Assembly: GCA_946477805.1 (NCBI GenBank)
Contig: CAMKZP010000069.1
Coordinates: 1-11,030, forward strand
From: an uncultured Enterobacter sp.
GTDB lineage: Bacteria; Pseudomonadota; Gammaproteobacteria; Enterobacterales; Enterobacteriaceae
Length of the DNA stretch: 11,030 bases
Reading direction: 5' to 3'
Below the pieces are notes generated by a model. It did not search any database, was not told where the DNA came from, and saw only the letters and a program-made list of their open reading frames with translations. The number at the start of each line of letters is the position of its first letter. Position 1 is the first letter of the stretch. Both the position numbers and the translations under genes were made by a program. This document shows positions 1-4,702 of this stretch, one piece after another.

Positions 1-35
1 CCTTAATTGTAACGTTAGTGATTACGAATATTTAC

Positions 36-40
36 AGGAG
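36..40 (+). promoter_or_regulatory. Ribosome binding site of ycgZ
   Basis: AGGAG lies 6 bases before the ycgZ ATG at 47 and fixes that start. The 46 bases upstream of ycgZ in this window are AT-rich, and I cannot define a convincing promoter or BluR operator there. Confidence 0.7.
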
Positions 41-46
41 CGAAAC

Positions 47-286
47 ATGCACCAGAACGGTTATGTCGCAGATTCAGCAGCAGCCATTGCGCAATACTTC
101 GAAAAAGCCGCGCTTCCTACCCAGCAGGAGACGCTGGGCCAGGTGGTTGTTGAAATTCTCAGCGACGGGCGAAATCTGAATCGCAAATCGCTCTGCACCA
201 AACTGCTAAGCCGCCTCGAAAAGGCCGATGGCCCTGAAGAGGAACATCATTATCACATGCTGCTGGGTCTGCTGTTTGAACGGTAA
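47..286 (+). CDS. ycgZ: YcgZ-family small two-component connector protein
   Basis: This 79-residue protein closely matches E. coli YcgZ (about 78 residues) along its length, including an N-terminal MHQN, a central TQQETLG, the DGRNLNRKSLC block and a C-terminal GLLFE. It has no signal peptide or membrane segment and is probably a small helical cytoplasmic protein. In E. coli, ycgZ heads the ycgZ-ymgA-ariR-ymgC operon. That operon is repressed by BluR (YcgE), relieved by the blue-light receptor BluF (YcgF), and its products act through the Rcs phosphorelay to lower curli and raise colanic acid. A good SD (AGGAG) precedes the start. The stop codon lies 3 bases before the ymgA ATG, so the two are probably translationally coupled. 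Identity comes from recalled sequence; function is carried over from E. coli. Confidence 0.9.
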   Translation: MHQNGYVADSAAAIAQYFEKAALPTQQETLGQVVVEILSDGRNLNRKSLCTKLLSRLEKADGPEEEHHYHMLLGLLFER

Positions 287-289
287 CCT

Positions 290-610
290 ATGAACAGCCA
301 TGACGCAGATCGCCTGATCGACCAGTTAATCGGAGAAGCCGTTCTTTCCCTTTTGAAGGAGCGGGGGCCTGTGACGACCGATGCCCTGGTTAAGCGTCTG
401 CGAAACATGGAAGAGCATGAAAAGGATCCCCAGCGGCGGGAGACGATTGCGATGGTGATTGCCGAAATCGGTTCAAACAGCATCGCCTTTAAACGTCGCA
501 GCACCGCGCAAGGACGAACCGTAAGAGAGGGATCTCTTAAACATAACAGAGACAATGTAGTGCCTTTATTTGGAAATGGAAAACCGTCCGATTCTAAAAA
601 GATACATTGA
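290..610 (+). CDS. ymgA: YmgA-family small protein
   Basis: This 106-residue protein lies between ycgZ and ariR, as ymgA does in E. coli. Similarity to YmgA (about 90 residues) is modest: an N-terminal helix with IGEAVLSLL, a VKRLRNMEEHEKDPQRRETI segment matching the E. coli arrangement, and a C-terminal KKIH ending. The region around residues 65-95 is basic and looks longer and more divergent than in E. coli. No membrane segment or signal peptide is seen. The start is 3 bases after the ycgZ stop and has no strong SD of its own, which suggests coupling to ycgZ translation. In E. coli, YmgA activates the Rcs pathway and affects biofilm. The identification rests on gene order as much as on sequence. 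Confidence 0.75.
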   Translation: MNSHDADRLIDQLIGEAVLSLLKERGPVTTDALVKRLRNMEEHEKDPQRRETIAMVIAEIGSNSIAFKRRSTAQGRTVREGSLKHNRDNVVPLFGNGKPSDSKKIH

Positions 611-640
611 CTACAACCCCAACAGCTACGGTGAGAACAA

Positions 641-919
641 ATGAGACAAAATATTCAGCTGCAACCCGAATACCATTCCGCTTTTTTGGATAGCGCGCTG
701 TCGGAATATTTCCGTCACGCGGGTGAAAGATTTGCTGAAGAGTCCGCTGTTTTTTCTAATGCAGTACGCTGTGTCCTGGCCTCGGAAGGCCATTTGACCA
801 ACAAAGCCATTATTCTCTGGCTGATCCAGACGCTGGAAGCCACGGATGACGTGGTTCAGGCCGACGTTATCCGCAAAACGCTGGAAATCGTCGTAGGCTA
901 CACCATGGACGACTTGTAA
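641..919 (+). CDS. ariR: AriR/YmgB biofilm and acid-resistance regulator
   Basis: This 92-residue protein clearly matches E. coli AriR (YmgB, 88 residues). Shared blocks are LSEYFRHAG, EESAVFSNAV, NKAIILWLIQTLE and the near-identical DVIRKTLEIV followed by YTxDD at the C-terminus. E. coli AriR is a small dimeric helical protein that resembles Hha in fold. It represses biofilm, is needed for acid resistance, and works with YcgZ and YmgA on the Rcs phosphorelay. The ATG follows ymgA by 30 bases, with a GGTGAG SD at 630-635. It is the last gene of the operon here: the fourth E. coli gene, ymgC, is absent and the next gene is a formate dehydrogenase. The protein assignment is firm; the regulatory role is inferred from E. 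coli. Confidence 0.93.
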   Translation: MRQNIQLQPEYHSAFLDSALSEYFRHAGERFAEESAVFSNAVRCVLASEGHLTNKAIILWLIQTLEATDDVVQADVIRKTLEIVVGYTMDDL

Positions 920-944
920 CCCGCCCTCTTCCACCGCCGCTAAC

Positions 945-984
945 GTGTCATCGTCAATTCTGTCGAACAGCCTGACGATGACAC
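945..984. repeat. Long inverted repeat upstream of fdhF, possible activator site
   Basis: GTGTCATCGTCA (945-956) is mirrored exactly by TGACGATGACAC (973-984). The 16-base centre contains a smaller palindrome, CTGT-CGA-ACAG. Neither strand shows a T-tract after the stem, so it is a poor intrinsic terminator for ariR. Its centre (about 964) lies roughly 90 bases upstream of the start expected from the sigma-54 promoter at 1028-1043. That distance and the dyad form suit an upstream activating sequence for a sigma-54 enhancer-binding protein such as FhlA. The structure is seen; the role is inferred. Confidence 0.55.
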
Positions 985-1027
985 ACTTCCCCCCTCGCAT
1001 CCCGCTGAAAAACCTGCAAAGACATTG

Positions 1028-1043
1028 TGGCATGGATCCTGCT
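1028..1043 (+). promoter_or_regulatory. Sigma-54 (-24/-12) promoter for fdhF
   Basis: TGGCATGGATCCTGCT fits the RpoN consensus TGGCACG-N4-TTGCT with correct GG-to-GC spacing. It differs only at consensus positions 6 and 12. With C1042 as -12, transcription would start near 1054, giving a leader of about 57 bases before the ATG at 1111. E. coli fdhF is itself driven by RpoN and FhlA under formate-producing anaerobic growth, which supports the reading. Confidence 0.72.
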
Positions 1044-1110
1044 TAGCCCCTTCTACGGGACTGGGCTATCCAGTTAAACATTGCTTCATTTCTTAACAGG
1101 TCTGTTATTG

Positions 1111-3261
1111 ATGAAAAAAATCGCCAGCGTCTGCCCCTACTGCGGTGCGGGCTGTAAGCTTAATCTTGTTGTTGAACATAACCGTATCGTCCGCGCCGAG
1201 GCGGCAGACGGCGTCACCAATCAGGGCACGCTCTGTCTGAAAGGCTTTTACGGCTGGGACTTCCTGAACGACACCCGTCTGCTGACGCCCCGCCTGACGC
1301 AGCCCATGATCCGCTACCGTAAAGGCGAGGCCTTCACCGCCGTCACCTGGGACGAGGCCATCCGCTATACCGCCCAACGGCTGACGCACATTAAAGAGCA
1401 GTTCGGCCCCCGCGCCATCATGACCACCGGCTCCTCCAGGGGGACGGGGAACGAAACCAACTACGTGATGCAGAAGTTTGCCCGCGCGGTGCTTAACACC
1501 AACAACGTGGACTGCTGCGCCCGCGTCTGCCACGGCCCGTCCGTTGCCGGGCTGCAGGAAACCCTCGGCAACGGCGCGATGAGCAACGCCATCAGCGACA
1601 TCGAAAACTCAAAATGCCTGCTGGTGTTTGGCTATAACTGGGCGGACTCGCACCCGATCGTCGCCCGCCGCGTGCTGAAAGCGCGTGAGAACGGGGCAAA
1701 AATCATCGTCTGCGATCCGCGTCGCATCGAGACGGCACGCATTGCCGACCAGCACCTGCAGCTCAACAACGGCAGCAATATGGCGCTGGTGAACGCCTTC
1801 GGCTATGTTCTGCTGGAGGAGGAGCTGTACGACAAAAACTACGTCGCGCGCTTTACCGAAGGGCTAGAGGCCTATCGCCGGATCGTCAAGGACTACGCGC
1901 CGGAGAAGGTCGAACACCTGACGGGCATTCCCGCCCGCGACGTTCGCCAGGCGATGCGCACCTTCGCCGCCGCCCCGTCCGCCACGGTAATGTGGGGCAT
2001 GGGCGTCACGCAGTTTGGTCAGGCGGTGGACGTGGTGAAAGGGCTCTCCAGCCTGGCCTTGCTGACCGGCAACCTGGGCCGTCCGGCCGTCGGCGTAGGC
2101 CCCGTTCGTGGGCAGAACAACGTGCAGGGCGCGTGCGATATGGGCGTGCTGCCCAACATGTTCCCCGGCTATCAGGACGTAACGGATCCGGCGGTCAGAC
2201 AGAAATTTGCCGACGCCTGGGGAATCGACGCCAGCAGCATGGATGACCGCGTCGGCACGCGCATTACCGAAGTCCCTCACCTCGCGCTGGAGGGTAAGGT
2301 CAAAGCCTACTACATCATGGGAGAAGATCCGCTTCAGACCGAAGCCGACCTCGGCCTGGTGCGCAGCGGCTTTGAGGCGCTCGACTTCGTGGTGGTTCAG
2401 GACATCTTCATGACCAAAACGGCGGAAGTGGCCGACGTTCTGCTCCCTGCCACGTCGTGGGGCGAACACGGTGGCGTCTTTACCTGCGCTGACCGCGGCT
2501 TCCAGCGTTTTGGCCAGGCCATCACCGCCAGCGGCAACGTCAGGCGCGACTGGGAAATCATCAGCCTGCTCGCCACCGAGATGGGTTACCCGATGCACTA
2601 CGACTCGAACCAGCAGATCTGGGACGAGATGCGCGAGCTGTGCCCGCTGTTCCACGGCGTGACCTACGAGAAAATGGGCGAGATGGGCCACGTGCAGTGG
2701 CCGTGCCCGACGCTCGACCACCCCGGCACGCCATACCTGTACAAAGACAATAAGTTTGATACCCCCACCGGCAAAGGGCAGCTGTTTGCCGCCGCCTGGC
2801 GCGCGCCCGCAGAAACGCCGGATGAGGCGTACCCGCTGGTGCTCTGTACGGTACGCGAAGTGGGCCACTACTCCTGCCGGTCAATGACCGGGAACTGTGC
2901 CGCCCTGCAGAGCCTGGCCGACGAGCCGGGACGCGTGCAGATGAACCCTGCCGATGCCGACAGGCTGGGCATCCGCGACGGCCAGCTGGTCTGGGTGCGA
3001 TCGCGCAGGGGCAAGGTGATTACGCGCGCCAGCATCAGCGAGCGCATTAACAGAGGAGCCGTCTACATGACCTATCAGTGGTGGATTGGCGCCTGCAACG
3101 AGCTGACCCAGGATAATCTCGACCCGATCTCCAAAACGCCGGAAACAAAATACTGCGCGGTGCAGCTAGAGGCGATTGAGGATCAGCGCTGGGCGGAGGA
3201 GTTCGCGGCGTCGGCCTATCAGAGCATGAAAACGCGGCTGATCGATGCGGTGAACGTGTAA
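1111..3261 (+). CDS. fdhF: Formate dehydrogenase H homologue, cysteine (selenium-independent) form
   Basis: This 716-residue protein is colinear with E. coli FdhF (715 residues), the molybdenum bis-MGD enzyme that oxidises formate to CO2 and feeds hydrogenase in the formate hydrogenlyase complex. The [4Fe-4S] ligands C8, C11, C15 and C42 are present. The active-site motif reads ARVCHGPSVAG, with Cys140 (TGC, 1528-1530) in place of selenocysteine and His141 kept. Arg333 is kept in PVRGQNNVQGACDMG. C-terminal cofactor segments VREVGHYSCRSMTGNCAAL and YMTYQWWIGACNEL are intact. There is no Tat signal, so it is cytoplasmic. ATG 1111 is chosen over TTG 1081 because MKK-ASVCPYC aligns with the family N-terminus and AACAGG precedes it by 10 bases. 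It is probably a paralogue of the selenocysteine enzyme. A sigma-54 promoter precedes it and an IprA-like regulator follows. The physiological partner is unknown. Confidence 0.92.
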   Translation: MKKIASVCPYCGAGCKLNLVVEHNRIVRAEAADGVTNQGTLCLKGFYGWDFLNDTRLLTPRLTQPMIRYRKGEAFTAVTWDEAIRYTAQRLTHIKEQFGPRAIMTTGSSRGTGNETNYVMQKFARAVLNTNNVDCCARVCHGPSVAGLQETLGNGAMSNAISDIENSKCLLVFGYNWADSHPIVARRVLKARENGAKIIVCDPRRIETARIADQHLQLNNGSNMALVNAFGYVLLEEELYDKNYVARFTEGLEAYRRIVKDYAPEKVEHLTGIPARDVRQAMRTFAAAPSATVMWGMGVTQFGQAVDVVKGLSSLALLTGNLGRPAVGVGPVRGQNNVQGACDMGVLPNMFPGYQDVTDPAVRQKFADAWGIDASSMDDRVGTRITEVPHLALEGKVKAYYIMGEDPLQTEADLGLVRSGFEALDFVVVQDIFMTKTAEVADVLLPATSWGEHGGVFTCADRGFQRFGQAITASGNVRRDWEIISLLATEMGYPMHYDSNQQIWDEMRELCPLFHGVTYEKMGEMGHVQWPCPTLDHPGTPYLYKDNKFDTPTGKGQLFAAAWRAPAETPDEAYPLVLCTVREVGHYSCRSMTGNCAALQSLADEPGRVQMNPADADRLGIRDGQLVWVRSRRGKVITRASISERINRGAVYMTYQWWIGACNELTQDNLDPISKTPETKYCAVQLEAIEDQRWAEEFAASAYQSMKTRLIDAVNV

Positions 3262-3300
3262 AGGCGGTGCCGAGTTGCGGGACGTCGGCAGAACGCACGC

Positions 3301-3306
3301 TATAAT
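3301..3306 (+). promoter_or_regulatory. -10 box of the IprA-like regulator gene
   Basis: A perfect TATAAT lies 30 bases before the ATG at 3336. The best upstream match is TTGCGG at 3275-3280, with an overlong 20-base gap, so the -35 is weak and activator help is possible. The expected start is near 3313. That would make the GTG at 3315 almost leaderless and favours the ATG at 3336. Confidence 0.5.
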
Positions 3307-3335
3307 CAGTCAGTGTGTTCCTTCGGATTCAGGCT

Positions 3336-3965
3336 ATGTCCCCCACAGAAAAGCAGCATCGTGGTTCGCCCTACGCTCAGGCGCTTATTACCGAGCTGCG
3401 CCCCTACTGCACCCTGCGACGCACCGACCGCGGGGAGCGGCTGGATCTCCACATCCAGGGCCAGGCGATGTGCTACTTGATTCTGGAGGGGACCGTGGCC
3501 CTCTACCGGCGAACCGACGACGTCATGCTTTCCACGGCGAAAAGCCCGGCGCTCTTCGGTCTTGCCAATATGAAAGAAATTTTTTTCGATGACTATTTGA
3601 TCGCGGTCGATGCCTGCACGATTGGCATCCTCTCCGCCGAGCGGCTCAACGCCATCGTTGAGGAAAAGGGCCTGTGGGACGCGGTCTCTCACCACCTGAT
3701 GTACATGTACAGCCGGCTCTATAACACCGTCATGCCAAAGGGGGCACCCACGGCATACGAAATGATTCGACAGCAGCTTATTTTATTGATGAATGAAGAT
3801 GAATCCTACCGCCGCGGGGTCAGCGCCGAGCGCTACATCCGCGACAAAACGCAGCTTTCCCGCAGCGGCGTCATGCGCATTCTGGCAGACTTAAAAACGG
3901 GCGGATTTATCGAAATGAAGGAAGGCAGGCTGCTTAACATCATCAAACTCCCCGCCAGATACTGA
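3336..3965 (+). CDS. IprA/YaiV-family winged-helix transcriptional regulator
   Basis: This 209-residue protein has the architecture of E. coli YaiV (IprA, about 207 residues). An N-terminal Crp-like beta-roll holds YLILEGTVALYRR and a PALFGLANMKE turn. A long helix follows, then a C-terminal winged helix at about residues 172-205 (TQLSRSGVMRILADLKTGGFIEM-EGRLLNI-LP). The beta-roll lacks the usual cAMP-binding residues and the Fnr-type cysteine cluster, so the ligand is unknown. IprA in Salmonella and E. coli is known for lowering hydrogen peroxide resistance. This copy sits 74 bases after fdhF on the same strand, with its own TATAAT box, and may sense redox or formate status and control its neighbour. 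An upstream GTG at 3315 would add 7 residues but has no SD. Family membership is clear, but orthology to IprA is doubtful. Confidence 0.8.
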   Translation: MSPTEKQHRGSPYAQALITELRPYCTLRRTDRGERLDLHIQGQAMCYLILEGTVALYRRTDDVMLSTAKSPALFGLANMKEIFFDDYLIAVDACTIGILSAERLNAIVEEKGLWDAVSHHLMYMYSRLYNTVMPKGAPTAYEMIRQQLILLMNEDESYRRGVSAERYIRDKTQLSRSGVMRILADLKTGGFIEMKEGRLLNIIKLPARY

Positions 3966-3976
3966 ACTTCAGGCAC

Positions 3977-4002
3977 AAAAAAGGCCGCTCGTGCGGCCTT
4001 TT
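3977..4002. terminator. Bidirectional intrinsic terminator
   Basis: A GC-rich stem GGCCGC-TCGT-GCGGCC (3983-3998) is flanked by six A's on the left and four T's on the right. It can end the regulator mRNA on the + strand and, with a six-U tail, the convergent ydiH mRNA on the - strand. Confidence 0.92.
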
Positions 4003-4011
4003 CGACAGTGA

Positions 4012-4206
4012 TTAATGGACGTGAACGCCCAACCGCCAGGCAAAGTAGATCTCTTCTTTCAGCTCGTTCGAAGAGAGCGCAAGCAGATCTGCAAATTCCA
4101 GCTCAAGCTGTTTCAGCTTTTTCAGGTACTGCGCCGGTGACAGATTGCTTTTATCGCGACGTAAATATTCAGTTGCCAGCTGGGTTGGGGTTAATGCGTT
4201 ATCCAT
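4012..4206 (-). CDS. ydiH: YdiH family small conserved protein
   Basis: This 64-residue protein is almost identical to E. coli YdiH (about 62 residues), including LRRD-SNLSPAQYLK, KQLELEFADLL and the C-terminal LKEEIYFAWRLGVH. It is charged, probably helical and cytoplasmic; its function is not known to me. The ATG at 4206 is chosen over an in-frame TTG at 4227 because AGGA (reverse complement of 4211-4214) lies 5 bases before it and the E. coli protein begins at the same place. It lies downstream of menI on the same strand with an 85-base gap that contains an extended -10 promoter. It ends at the shared bidirectional terminator. Confidence 0.9.
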   Translation of the reverse strand: MDNALTPTQLATEYLRRDKSNLSPAQYLKKLKQLELEFADLLALSSNELKEEIYFAWRLGVHVH

Positions 4207-4236
4207 GGTGTCCTCGCTTGTGTACAAAACGCGACC

Positions 4237-4245
4237 AGTATATCA
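4237..4245 (-). promoter_or_regulatory. Extended -10 promoter of ydiH
   Basis: On the - strand this reads TGATATACT, a TGn extension followed by TATACT (5 of 6 to TATAAT). The start would fall near 4230, giving a leader of about 23 bases. I see no good -35, which is normal for an extended -10 promoter. Confidence 0.5.
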
Positions 4246-4291
4246 CAACCCGATGGCTAGTTTTTGACCACAGGCAAAACATCTAAAAACT

Positions 4292-4702
4292 TTACACCAC
4301 CGCCGTCGTGAGCCTGGACGAGCAGCACAGGCGGTCCTGCTCGTCCAGAATATCAATCTGCCACACCTGATGACGGCTGCCGGCATGAAGCGCGCGGCAG
4401 ACGCCGCGCACGCGTCCGCTGCGCACGGCGCGGATATGGTTGGCATTAACCTCCAGTCCGACGACCTTCTGCTCCCCTTCGGTACACAGATATCCCGCTA
4501 CCGAACCCAGCGTCTCCGCCAGCACGACGGAGGCGCCGCCGTGCAGCAAGCCAAACGGCTGATGGGTGCGGCCGTCGACGGGCATTGTCGCTTCCAGCTC
4601 GTTCTCACCGATGCGGGTGAACTGAATATCCAGCAGTCCCACCATATTCCCCTCGCCCATGGCGTTCAGCGCCTGCAGCGTCACCGCACGTTTCCAGATC
4701 AT
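4292..4702 (-). CDS. menI: 1,4-dihydroxy-2-naphthoyl-CoA thioesterase (hotdog fold)
   Basis: This 136-residue protein matches E. coli MenI (YdiI, 136 residues) nearly end to end, starting MIWKR and including LNAMGEGNMVG, QPFGLLHGGASVVLAE and CCSSRLTTA. It is a cytoplasmic hotdog-fold thioesterase that hydrolyses DHNA-CoA to DHNA in menaquinone synthesis. Catalytic Glu63 is in place in VVLAETLGS, with Gln48 and His54 in the QPFGLLHGG loop. The start codon overlaps the ydiJ stop as ATGA (4699-4702), and a GGAG SD lies inside the end of ydiJ, so translation is coupled. The link to anaerobic quinones fits, but does not prove, a shared role with the neighbouring D-2-hydroxyacid dehydrogenase. Confidence 0.96.
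   Translation of the reverse strand: MIWKRAVTLQALNAMGEGNMVGLLDIQFTRIGENELEATMPVDGRTHQPFGLLHGGASVVLAETLGSVAGYLCTEGEQKVVGLEVNANHIRAVRSGRVRGVCRALHAGSRHQVWQIDILDEQDRLCCSSRLTTAVV

Noticed and set aside
945..984. Inverted repeat as an intrinsic terminator of ariR
   Set aside because: There is no T-tract on either side. The 16-base centre and the distance to the sigma-54 promoter suit a protein-binding dyad better, though Rho-dependent ending cannot be excluded.
1081..1110. Upstream TTG start for fdhF adding 10 residues
   Set aside because: The family N-terminus begins at MKK before CPYC, and the SD AACAGG (1095-1100) lies inside the proposed extension, so it serves the ATG at 1111.
1864..2868. 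334-residue open frame on the - strand opposite fdhF
   Set aside because: It is antisense to the conserved fdhF coding region, has no known family motif, and shows typical shadow-frame composition.
4259..4291. AGTTTTT / AAAAACT inverted repeat after menI
   Set aside because: The 7-base stem is almost all A-T with a 19-base loop, too weak to call a terminator for menI.
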